64,000 bases of DNA from Prosopocoilus inquinatus (Eukaryota; Arthropoda; Insecta; Coleoptera; Lucanidae), in assembly GCA_036172665.1 (NCBI GenBank), contig CM069872.1:49214101-49278100 (forward strand), written 5' to 3'. Each line of letters opens with the position of its first letter. Within the stretch, counting starts at the first letter, position 1. The position numbers and the translations under genes were made by a program. Below, one piece after another: positions 33,200 through 43,050 of the stretch. The notes beneath the pieces are model-generated. The model worked only from the letters and a program-made list of their open reading frames with translations. It made no database searches and was not told the origin of the DNA.

Positions 33200-33345
33200 G
33201 TATTCATGTTGCATTTGCCATGCACAAAAAATCCTTAATTGTGTGCATAATTAGGGGTAATATTGCTGCTTCCGTACGCTCCATCTCATAATTCTGCGGA
33301 TGTCTATGACGTGAATTTAGCCTCCTCTACTTGACTGATTTCATG
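33200..33345. repeat. Right copy of the segmental duplication
   Basis: It matches 31675-31840 in the same orientation: gttgcatttgccatgcacaa, gtgcataattaggggtaata and gcttccgtacgctc. Confidence 0.65.
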
Positions 33346-33404
33346 CTGACCTTGTACGCGTGTTAAATACGTTTTTCTGTATCCATTCTCAGAATAAAGA
33401 CTTA

Positions 33405-33532
33405 GGCCCGGTTTCTTCATCACAGTTTAACTTTAAGCTCCGTTTTATTCCTATAGAAACAATTATCCTTGCAATTGTTACCATGGGAATAAAGCGAAGT
33501 TTAAAGTTAAACTGTGATGGTGAAACCAGGCC
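33405..33532. mobile_element. Snapback MITE, GGCCCGGTTTC ends, TTA target duplication
   Basis: The left end GGCCCGGTTTCTTCATCAC pairs with gtgatggtgaaaccaggcc on the right, with TTA at 33402-33404 and 33533-33535. The arms contain agtttaactttaagc and its complement, and caattgttaccatgg near the centre. It is related to 58802-58915. Confidence 0.85.
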
Positions 33533-33535
33533 TTA

Positions 33536-33690
33536 ATTTATTATCATAATATAATTAAATCGCAACTTATAATATAATAATAATTAATAATTTATTGGTA
33601 ATTGACATACATACATACATATGTATCTCCAGAGTCATAATTAAAATTAAAAATAGCAATAGCTTCATAGAAGACTTGTCAAGAAATGGT
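33536..33690. other. AT-rich noncoding DNA
   Basis: Short AT-rich spacer between the MITE and the 3' tail of the minus-strand retrotransposon; catacatacata at 33607. Confidence 0.4.
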
Positions 33691-35420
33691 AATAATAATA
33701 ATAATAATAATAACAAATATAAATGTAAAAATTAACTACTACTAAACGAGATGTAAACAAAGTAACACATTACAATATCACAGAATTACATATTTCGGTA
33801 TATGACGTCATTCAAATACATTATTTTCCAAGTAGCGCAAAAACTCATCATTGGAGTAAAATGCCTTATTTTTTAATAATGTGGCTACTTTTAATTTAAA
33901 GTTCTTATACTGCATATCTTTTATAGTTTGTGGTAATTTATTAAATAAATCAATACATAGATAATTGGGACCGTTTTTTGAAACTGTGAGATGGTAAAAA
34001 TTCATACGAATATTGTTATTTTTACGAGTGTCATGATTATGAATGTCTTTGTTTAATTTGAAGGTGTTTGCATGACTATGTGCATATAACAAACAACGTA
34101 ACAGGAATTCACAGGGCAATGTAAGTATATGGTATTTTTTAAATGTTTCCCTACAATCTTCAGTGTATGTTAGATTCCCTATCACTCTCACAGCCCTCCT
34201 CTGAAGTCCAAATATTCTCTTACTCCCTGCACAATAACCCCAGGTTAAGATTGCGTAAGACATGACTGGATGAAAAAGAGAATGGTATGCCAGTACCAAA
34301 GTTTCTTGGGAAACGTTGTTTGACAAATTACGAGGCAAAAATACACAACCAGTAAGTTTCTTAGCTAAAGTGTCAGTTTGTATTTGCCAGTTTAGTTTAG
34401 GATCCAAGTGTACTCCTAGAAATTTCACTGCACTGTTTTTCTCGTTATGCACTAACCGATTTAGCGAGAACACCATGTTGATTGTCTTGTTCATGTTTAA
34501 GCTCAGTTTATTACATGCGAACCAGTCTGCCGCCTGTCTTAAAGCCACTTCCGATTCCAGTTTTGCCTCCGCAACATTAGCATTTTGAACAGTTATAGTT
34601 GTATCATCAGCGAAGAATATGCAATCGGCGTTCATAACACACAAGTTAAAATCATTAAAATAGATTAAAAACAGTAATGGGCCTAATACCGATCCTTGCG
34701 GTACCCCAACATTTAAGGTTTTTTTCTCCGAAAGCTGCCCGTTATAGAAAACTTGTTGCACACGATGGGATAAATATGATTTAATTAATTTTATACTGTT
34801 GTGTCCAAAATTATATAATCTTAGCTTATCAATTAGTATAGTATGTTGAACGCAGTCGAATGCTTTACTTAAATCACAGAAGACTGATACCGAATGTTCA
34901 CGTCTTTCAAAGCATTGAAGTGTGTTTTCTACAAACTGTAATATGGCATCCGTAGTGCTTCGCCCTTTTCTAAACCCAAATTGGGTTTATTTATTATTAC
35001 ATTATCTTCTAAATACTTGGAGATCCTGTTATTTAAGACTTTTTCAACAATTTTCGAAAATATGGGTAACAGCGATATAGGTCGATAATTGTTCAGGCAT
35101 TCTTTATCACCACTTTTATATACAGGGACAACCTTGGCAACCTTCAAACAGCTTGGGAAAATACCTTCTTTAATAATACCATTTATAACATTCGTTTGTG
35201 GTACTAGGATGTTATCAATATTGCTTTTTATGATGTCAACGGTCAACCCGTACACATCCTTTGATTTTGAATTTTTTAGAGACATCACAATCTCTCTTAT
35301 TTCGATGAAACCTATTTCAGTGAAGTAAAATTTTTCTTTCGGTGTTGTTTTTATTACTACATAACTTAATTTTCTATAAAAACTTTGCAACTCTGCGTAC
35401 TGAATATTCGAATCTTTACA
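33691..35420 (-). mobile_element. Jockey/CR1-like non-LTR retrotransposon, 5'-truncated, antisense to the furin exon
   Basis: The (TTA)n tail on the minus strand is at 33691-33714, preceded by a short 3' UTR and the RT reading frames. The 5' end is lost near 35420 in the middle of the region between endonuclease and RT. It is a different family from 23216-25905: the protein sequences agree only at RT motifs. It lies about 260 bp upstream of the furin exon, on the opposite strand. Confidence 0.85.
33808..35390 (-). pseudogene. Reverse transcriptase, one frameshift
   Basis: On the minus strand the frame 35390 to about 34984 carries LKNSKSKDVYGLT, NNYRPISLLPIFSKIVEKVL and then shifts. From about 34983 a second frame reads QFGFRKGRSTTDAIL, FCDLSKAFDCVQH (motif A), VGVPQGSVLGPLLF (motif B) and FFADDTT (catalytic Asp pair). 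It continues to a C-terminal region with RLQRR-like GLQRRAVRVIGNLTYT and HDTRKNNNI, ending at 33808. A single-base frameshift near 34983 is the only break seen, so it decayed recently. In a living copy this enzyme would carry out target-primed reverse transcription. Confidence 0.88.
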
Positions 35421-35682
35421 AATTTATAATTTTCTTTTGAAAGTATTCGAATAATTCGTAGAGTTCAATGAAAAAAAGCGAAAAAGAAAAGCGCGTTTTG
35501 AAGGTCGAGGAGAACGATCCCGCTGGGCATTAATGAAAAATCCTCCGATAAATTCCGTCGAATGAGCCGGGGCAGAAATCCTCGGGAGCGCGTTAAAAGC
35601 ATGAAATGTGTACTTAGGTACGAAGAACACGAGGGCTTATTCCTCAACACGTACGCCTAATCGAAATGTTTCGTTGTTGCAG

Positions 35683-35787
35683 GTCGGCAGCTTGAAGGGC
35701 TTCTACTTGTTCGAGCACAAGCACGTCCACAAACGTTCCCTCCAGGCAAACGACTTCTACCACCGGTCGCTGACAACCGAGCCCCAG
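35683..35787 (+). CDS. Internal exon of a furin-type proprotein convertase (prodomain)
   Basis: This 105-bp exon encodes 35 residues beginning VGSLKGFYLFEH, then VHKRSLQAND and ending TTEPQ. It is flanked by an acceptor (tttcgttgttgcag) and a donor (gtaagaag), both boundaries in phase 0. The order G-(hydrophobic)-G-Y-F-H, K-R-S-L and E-P-Q matches the furin prodomain just before its V-W-Q-Q helix and autocleavage site. Furin-type convertases are calcium-dependent subtilisin-like proteases of the Golgi that cut precursors after basic sites; the prodomain acts as chaperone and inhibitor until removed. The acidic, aromatic-rich sequence favours furin over PC2-type convertases. Whether it is Fur1 or Fur2 is not settled. 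Exons before and after are not found, so its introns extend over much of the window or beyond. Confidence 0.85.
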
Positions 35788-36281
35788 GTAAGAAGCCCCT
35801 GCCCTCACCTTCTTAAATGCGAGAATATCGTGCGGAGCTCGCCCCTGCAGTTTTTTTTTTTTTTTGTGTTTTTGTTCCTCGTCGCGGCGCGAGCTTTATT
35901 AAACGGGACGGCGCCATTTTTTCGTCGTAAAATACTTATATTTCGCCCCTCATTTTTTTTACGCCTGCCCTTATATTGTTCGCGGGATGTATTACAACGT
36001 CTTATCTTTATGACGCCTCGTGTACCTGCGCCTTTATGTTATTTAGGTAATGCGTGCCGGGAAAGTGAGGGGAAAACAAATAACGCAACATCAGCAAGAA
36101 TTTATTATCTACTGAGCAAGAAGGAAAAAAATTAAATAACACGAAATTTGGTTTAACTTTTAACTTCAAACTTTTCGAAATACAATTTTCCTGAAAAACA
36201 ATACATAGCACTACGTGATTATCTAACAGCTGCTGGCAACATGAGATAAGTCTTTTAGGGTACGAACATGCCGAAAATCTT
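35788..36281 (+). other. Start of the intron after the furin exon
   Basis: It starts with the donor gtaagaagcccc. It contains a poly-T run (35850-35863) and GC-rich spacer. No further exon is recognised. Confidence 0.5.
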
Positions 36282-36350
36282 CACTGTTCACCTTCGATGT
36301 TTAGGTCGCGTTTGATAATTCGATATGAAACAAACGCATAGATTTAATTG
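36282..36350. repeat. Diverged direct copy of the foldback arm
   Basis: cactgttcacc.tcgatgtttaggtcgcg and gatatgaaacaaacgcatag correspond to the left arm of the adjacent foldback (36362-36435) at lower identity. Confidence 0.6.
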
Positions 36351-36357
36351 AACTCCG

Positions 36358-36572
36358 CTCGCTGTTCACCCTTGATGTTTAGGTCACGCTCCATACCGCG
36401 ATATCATCTCGATGTAAAACGAACGTACAGTTTTAAATAGAACCGTGCATATCGAAGATGAAGATGGCGCATCTTCGACATGCACGGTTCTATTTAAAAC
36501 TGTACGTTCGTTTTACATCGAGATGATATAGCGGTATGGAGCGTGACCTAAACATCGACGGTGAACAGCGAG
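36358..36572. repeat. Near-perfect hairpin, 103-bp arms, 9-bp loop
   Basis: Arms 36358-36460 and 36470-36572 are complementary with only about four mismatches by eye; the loop is aagatggcg. The arms carry atgtttaggtcacgct and taaaacgaacgtacagttt. Such length and identity point either to a young snapback element or to a transcribed hairpin giving small RNAs. No target duplication is evident. Confidence 0.85.
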
Positions 36573-36966
36573 GCATCTTCGGCGGCCTCCTCGTACCCTT
36601 GGATGAACTCCTAAAACCCGATGATGATGAGCTCGCGGAAATGAAGCCACCTAAATCATATAAATGTTGATCTTTTCTGAATACCAATCAGTTCGACAAT
36701 ACCAAACTGATTTATGATAATGCCCGAACTCATTTCCTAATCAAGTGTAAGTATGGTTTCTCTAGTCATGCAAATTATATTTTAAATTCCAATAAATGCA
36801 TTTATCTGTAACTACGTAGAGTTGATTGTAGAAAAGACACCAAAATACATCAAAAATATCATCAAGAGCGCGAAATTTTTGAATTTCTTGACGATGCCGA
36901 TGTAAACCTGTCCTAAATATTATTGCATTTTAACTTTAATTGCGAAATTTTCGTATTTCCGGAAAT
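36573..36966. other. Intronic noncoding DNA
   Basis: No repeat or exon is recognised. Confidence 0.4.
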
Positions 36967-37209
36967 AATTGAATCGACGAGTGCATAACCGTGTTCAGTA
37001 CTAATCTACTGTATTGAGAAAACAACAAATAACTTTCTGGATTTTTATTTTAAGCGAACTATTGGCTTAAAATTCTTTCAGTTAAGGATATCTGAAGCCT
37101 CCTGAGGCCCAGCAATTACTTAAAATAAAAGTCTAGAGAAAGTTATTTGTTGTTTTCTCAAAACAGTAAATTTGAACTGAACACGATTATGCACGCACCG
37201 AGTCAATTG
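36967..37209. repeat. Foldback element, arms of about 90 bp
   Basis: The left arm contains gtgcataaccgtgttcag and gagaaaacaacaaataactt. The right arm contains aagttatttgttgttttctc and gaacacgattatgcac. The outer bases aattga and tcaattg also pair. A 50-bp unpaired centre lies between. Confidence 0.75.
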
Positions 37210-38286
37210 TAGAATGTTTGAAAATCAAACTGCGGGGATTTTTAATCTAACCCCCGCCCCCTCTTCGCGGACGTTGTTACATTTGAAATTAAAATGTGAG
37301 CTTTTCCAATTTTAGAACATCGCCACGAGCGTCACGGTCATTCTTACGGCAAACTCCCACTGTTTAATTCCACCTAATGATATTAATTTTACGAGCAAGT
37401 TAACCGTATTATCGTCGGCGTTGCGGTGCTGGCGCTATTTAATTTTATGCACCCTTTTATTAGCCGCAGCAAGCATGTGTTTAAAACACACGACGATTAC
37501 ACAATTGTAATGGCGAGGTTCTTATGGCCGTAAAATTCGAATTACAGCGCCGGCTGGCGACGGATTACACCGCCGCCGCCGGTCGGGTAAAGCTTTTGCT
37601 CCTGTTGCAAAATGCACCGGCGCGGTCCAATTTTGCCGAAAGGGGTAAGCAATTAAATAATAAATCCAAGAAAAAAGAAAAAAAAAAAGAAATACTTAGG
37701 TCCCGACGATTTTTGGATCGTTTTGTAAAGTTATTGTAAACGGCTCCTCCACCATTTTGTAAAAGGAGGAGTAATAAAAAGTTTACATGTGAGTAATACC
37801 AACTGAAATAATAAAGAACGAGCACGTCTCTAAATATTTTGCCAGCTTATTTCTGCACAATTCAATTCAGTATGATTTAATAGAGAGCAATCCTATAGGT
37901 TGACCTGGGGGAGGTAGATGTTTAATATAGCATTCAACATTGCGGAGGTTTAGAATAAATAGGATTTTTTTTATCTGAATTGCCGTAAGGTACACGTTGC
38001 ATCTTTTTTCGAAAACACATTTTTATACGTCTCCATCCTATTATAAGAGACTGGGATGAAGTATCCAAAAAAATTGCATCAGTTTTTGCCGTTTGCGGTT
38101 TGTTGTTTTTTGGGTCAAAAAGCGGTCGTAGGATGTCGCTGTTTAAGCTGTTCATTTAAATTTAAAATTAAAATTATCTTCTTTTTTTGGTTACACAACA
38201 ACAGCAAACCTCCCAACTGGTCAATTTTCCAAATCAAAAGTAATTTAGAGTGCATTGTGTATGAAAAATTTTATTTTTGGCCAACC
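37210..38286. other. Intronic noncoding DNA with one hammerhead-associated module
   Basis: Positions 37320-37640 are GC-richer and unrepetitive. Positions 38113-38145 (agcggtcgtaggatgtcgct) match the module at 32482-32503, but no hammerhead is found beside it. Confidence 0.5.
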
Positions 38287-39545
38287 TTGACCTTTCGAAG
38301 CTTCGATGATTTTTGAACCTAAAATTGCGGACTTTAAATCCAAAAGAAAAATCACAAAGGACAACTCTTTCCTGTCCTTCCTTCTCTTTATTTTAACCAA
38401 ATTTTAGTCGAATCATAAAAGACCCAAATCGCAATTCAAATTCCAATCAATCTGCAACAGCTCATCGAGTACTACAACCTTGACCTTTCGAAGCCTGTAT
38501 GATTTTGGGACTTAAAATTGTGGACTTTATTAAATCCTTAAAAAAATCACAAAGGACAACTCTTTTCTGCCCTTCTTTCTCATTCTTTTAGCCAAATTTT
38601 AGTCGAACCATAAAAGACCCAAATCGCAATTCTAATTCCAATCAATCTGCAAAAGCTCGTCGACCTTGACCTTTCGAAGCCTGTATGATTTTGGAACCTA
38701 AAATTGTGGACTTTATTAAATCCTAAAAAAAAATCACAAAGGACAACTCTTTTCCGCCCTTCTTTCTCATTCTTTTAGCCAAATTTTAGGCGAACCATAA
38801 AAGGTCCAAGTCGCAATTCCATTTCCAATCAATGTAAAGAGCTCGTCGTTGACCTTTCGAGGATTCGTTGATTTTTGTACTTAAAATTGTAGACCTTAAA
38901 TCTGATTTCCGCACTTTCTCCTCATTCCTTTAACCAAATATTAGCCGAACCATAAATGACCCAAATCGCAATTCTAATTCCAATCAATCCTCATCGAGTA
39001 CTACAGCTTTGACCTTTCGAAGCTTCGATGATTTTTGAACCTAAAGTTGCGGACTTTAAATCCAAAAAGAATTCATAAAGGACAATGTCTTTTTAACTCC
39101 CTTTCTCAATTTTTAACCAAATTTTAGTCGAACTATAAAAGATCAAGGCGCAATTCCAATCCCAATCATTCTACAAGAGCTCGTCCAGTGCTACAACGTT
39201 GACATTCCGACGGGGATGATGATTTTTGAACTTAAATTGCAGACTAAATACAAAAAGAATTCGTAGTGGACAACGTTTTTCTACCCTCCTTTCTCAATAA
39301 TTTTAACCAAATTTTAGTCGAACTATAAAAAACCCAAGTCGCAATTCCAATTCCAATCAATCTACAAGAGCTTGTCGATCACTATAACGTTGACCTTTCG
39401 ACGGGGATGGGGATGACTTTTGAGCCTAAAATTGCGGACTTTAAATCCAAAAAAAAAATTCATGATGGATAACTCTTTTCTGCCCTTCTTTCTCATTCTT
39501 TTGACCAAATTTTACTCGAACCGTAACAGACCAAAGTCGCAACGC
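38287..39545. repeat. Tandem array, seven diverged units of 160-193 bp
   Basis: ttgacctttcga or a close variant starts units at 38287, 38480, 38666, 38849, 39009, 39199 and 39390. Each continues with gatttttgaacctaaaattg, aaggacaact, ccaaattttagtcgaa, cataaaagacccaa and caattccaatcaatct. Lengths and sequence vary, so the array is old. Confidence 0.9.
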
Positions 39546-40640
39546 AACTCCTTTGTTTGTACTTTCGGGTTTGCGTTTTAGACGTTTTTATACGTTCGTT
39601 CTTCGGTGCCATTTTTTTATGGAATTTTTCTTTTATTAGAATTTAGTTGACTTGAATCTTTATTTCTTACTTACTTACTTTCTTCTTTCCTCTTTTCTGT
39701 TAAACAGCTTTTGATTGTTTAATTGTTTTTCGGTTAGGACACTTTCGTAGCCTTCCTCAGCCTGTTTTAGTTGATGAAATAAAAGCAAATTGAAGAAACC
39801 ATCAAAGTGAAATGAGGGCAAATAGAGAGGCAAATCGTAGGCAACTGACAAATTCTTTTTCTCTTTCTCTTATGTTTCAGACCCGTGTTCATTTTTAATG
39901 ACGAGGTTTTCGTCTTCTCTTTGTCATTGAAATCTACTGGTTGGTTATTTCTTCAAAATTTCTTGCTTTTTTAATCTGAGATGCCTAGATGCAAATGAAA
40001 GCGATAAAACGGTTAAGACCCCAATCTAAGAGAAGCAAAAGAAACGAAAGACGAGGAAAGTTGAGAAGAGTGCAATATTTTAATTTTTTGTTGCTCCTCA
40101 CCCTTCTGTCGTTCTTTAATCATTTTATGGTTGTTATTCGCTATTCCTTCTTTCCCCTTTCTTCGCTGATATTTCCGCAATCATATACCGTCTTCGACGA
40201 GCTTGAAGGTCAGGTTGTATTATAACAGAAGAAATAATTATGTAAGATCGGCTCCTGACGCATCCATACATCGCAAGCAAACCTTAGCTTACATTCCCAT
40301 TGGTTACATAATAACAGCTGTGAGTAGAGTAAAATGAGTCAAGGAGATCTTTCAAAAACAACACCCCACCCAACGCTTATGTAAACTGGAAATTAGGTCA
40401 AATCATTTCATATAAATGGATAGCTTCTCTGATTATAACTCGGTTTGAAAAAAAAAACCCTTGTCATAGTACGCGAACTCACGTCGTCTAGTAAGGTGCT
40501 TCTTCAATCTGTCATGTAAGTTGTATTTTGCAACCTCAACCTTACGTACTTTGTATTATATTAAATCTGTCCCCCTAAAGTGTACGTTGTTCTTTGCTAT
40601 TATAAATGCGATTACAAATGAGTAGCGTGACAGTATCACG
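39546..40640. other. Noncoding DNA
   Basis: No gene is recognised; the frame at 39989-40225 has no domain. Confidence 0.4.
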
Positions 40641-40770
40641 CAGGGTTCCCATTTACTGGGAAAAACCAAACCGGAGAAGTCAAAAAATTGTGAAGAAAAG
40701 ATTCACAAAGTCATGGAATTGCAGAACTCAGTGGAATTAATTGTGACAGAACTGAAAATTTAAATACAAA
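40641..40770. repeat. Dispersed repeat, partner of 32900-33020
   Basis: accggagaagtcaaaaaatt, ttcacaaagtcatggaattgcagaactcagtgga correspond in order to 32913-32990. Confidence 0.6.
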
Positions 40771-42892
40771 TCATTTTGTATTCTAAAATTGAAAAAAGAA
40801 ATGAAAATTGTTTTAAATATTTAAAAAGAAAATGCTTAATCTAAGTAAATTTCGGAAAAAAATCATCACGCTTTTAACAAAAAAAATATATATATATAAT
40901 ATTGGGTGCTCCGATATTAGGCAACCAGACAAACAACTGTGTTAATTGGGTTGCCTGCCTGTATTAAGTGTGGGTTGCGTATGGTAGTTATAGACCAGAT
41001 TTAAATTAAAGCCTAAAATATTCTAGTTTACGCCTCATATTCTAACTATTCTTAAGCCCTTAGACTTCTTATTTTCTGAGAAATCTGAGTTACAGTTTTT
41101 TTTTTGAAAAAAAAAACGGGGAGACATGTTGTTAAAATAAATTGCTTATAATTTTTTAAAATTAATAATTCAACAAACCTGCGTAATCGCAGCCAATAGT
41201 GAAACGTTCTGGTGACAAATCTGGGGTCCATTGTAGTATTAATTATAGAAATCATTTCTTAAGGAATTTGCTTTACGGTTCATTATCTTTTTATTATGAT
41301 TTGTTTGATTTGTTGATTCTTTTACTTTCTTTTGCCTTTTGACTCATTTAAATTTCATGAAGAAACCTCATCGACATTCATGTAATCAACAATAAGACGT
41401 ATTGACCTATTCATCTGCTTCATATTTCTTTTCTGTCTCGCTCTCGTTAACTTCTTTTATTCCTAGTTTTTTTTTCTTCTACTTCAAAAATTTCGAACCA
41501 ACATTGTTTCGTGAAATACTTTTCATACTATTTAAGTGCAACGCTTTTTTGAAGAGACAACCTGTAAACGTCAGATTCATGTTTGGAACACTGTCACGAT
41601 GGCAGTTTTTCGAGTCTTTCATAAAAAATAATATAAAGAAATTATTAAAGCACGGGCTTGTGAAATCGAGGGTCATTATAATGCGTGTGGTAACCCGATA
41701 TAACACGGTTCTTGTTTCAAAACAAAACATCGGCAGAATGGCGACAACTAGGGCAAACGATTTCATCAAGTAAGCAATACAATTGAACGCCGGGCATGTT
41801 TACGAATAACGCAATGCGCGAATCAACAAAAATTGCGTATAAAATGTGCGAATTAAAATTTGGACGCCGATCGGAGAACGCATCTCTTCCACCCTTACCG
41901 TGACAATACTTTAAATTGTGAGACTTTTAAACGCGCATTTGATTTTTGTTTTTTATAAATTCCTTATTAAGCACCTCAAATTCACCTAGATACCGAGTGT
42001 TTTTCTTTTGCGTGCTTTGCGTTTAAGATTCCCCATGTGCCAAAATTCAGGAATTTTTATTCAAGGCGAGGATCGAAAACTGCTGTAACATGTGGGTCTT
42101 CTCCTAGTAATGAATTTGTATTTTCTTTTGGCATTTTATATTGCCCATGCCACCCTTAAAATAATAATAATAACAATTTGGTATAAGATTTTAGCTGCGT
42201 ATGACTTCACAGACCGCAAATTCAGGATTTTTTGGACAAGACACGTCCTATTGAGAACTGCTGTAACTCTTGAGTCTTCTCTGAGCAAAAAAATGAGTAG
42301 GTAAGTTTTTGAGGTATTTCATGTTGCGCATGCAACCCCCAGAATATTTAGGGTGGCAAAAAAATAAAGTCATAAAATAGTAGCAATTAGAAGAGATTTT
42401 ACCGGGGGGATGATGAATAATGTATGAAACCTCCGAATCAGTCGAAGCTAAACAAACAAAATGATCCGATAAATTAGACAACAAGGGCGCTTTTCCCCAT
42501 GGTTGCCGAGATTATCGCAGCCGTCATTACGAACGGCCGGCTGGATTATTTCAGAACGGTAAACATTAATTTTCAATTTATTGGGGCATTTGCATTCGTT
42601 CGGGTGTATTTAATCTGTGACAATAAACATCGAAGTCGATTGGCACAATCCGATCGATGGTTACGCTTTGATGATTATGATGATGGTGATGATTATGATG
42701 AGAGTGCTTTTGCAAAAACCGACGCGACGCTGGCAAATCAAAATTTAACATAATCGTATTGAATGAAATATTGCATATTTAGAGAAGGAAGAGGGAGAGC
42801 TGGGAGAATTTTTTTTTCTCCGAGTTCTCGTTTTAATTAACCCTTTTACGAGAATCGCTCGTCCACCCATGTAATACTACAATATTGTGAAA
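40771..42892. other. AT-rich noncoding DNA
   Basis: The phrases actgctgtaac and gagtcttctc/gggtcttctc recur at 42080 and 42259, a short direct repeat of about 180 bp spacing. No gene or other repeat is recognised. Confidence 0.4.
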
Positions 42893-43014
42893 AAATCGTT
42901 TTTGATTGCAGAGAAAACCTCGAGCAGCCTCTGTACAGCTGTTTCAGCCCTGCTTGGGGCTTCGTCAGCAGAGACATAGCTCGACATTCCCACTGCAAAA
43001 AGAAAAACGACTTG
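42893..43014. repeat. Inverted repeat enclosing the minus-strand hammerhead
   Basis: aaatcgtttttgattgcag on the left is complementary to ctgcaaaaagaaaaacgact on the right with small gaps. These arms extend the ribozyme stem I on both sides, as at 13438-13592. Confidence 0.7.
42920..42984 (-). ncRNA. Hammerhead ribozyme, type I, intact core
   Basis: On the minus strand the order is: outer stem I UCGAGC (42984-42979), internal loop UAUGU, inner stem I CUCUG (42973-42969), core CUGACGA (42968-42962), stem II AGCCC (42961-42957), loop CAAGCA, GGGCU (42950-42946), GAAA (42945-42942). It continues with the palindrome ACAGCUGU overlapping the last A, A17 at 42934, inner stem I CAGAG, GCU and outer stem I GCUCGA (42925-42920). 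Every invariant core base is present (N7 is C) and cleavage is predicted between 42934 and 42933. Stem III is only three pairs with a two-base turn, so a monomer would be weak, but the palindrome lets two copies pair and form a dimeric ribozyme, as known for Penelope-type hammerheads. Confidence 0.87.
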
Positions 43015-43016
43015 TT

Positions 43017-43050
43017 AAAAAGTGATCATAAGATGTCGTTGTTATATCTG
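43017..43050 (+). repeat. Hammerhead-associated module
   Basis: agtgatcataagatgtcgtt followed by gttatatctgttcatac matches 38113-38150 and 32476-32510. It is inverted relative to the adjacent ribozyme, as at 33023-33090. Confidence 0.6.

Noticed and set aside
38287..39545. Seven regularly spaced repeats as a CRISPR array
   Set aside because: Whole 160-193-bp units repeat without unique spacers, and the DNA is eukaryotic.
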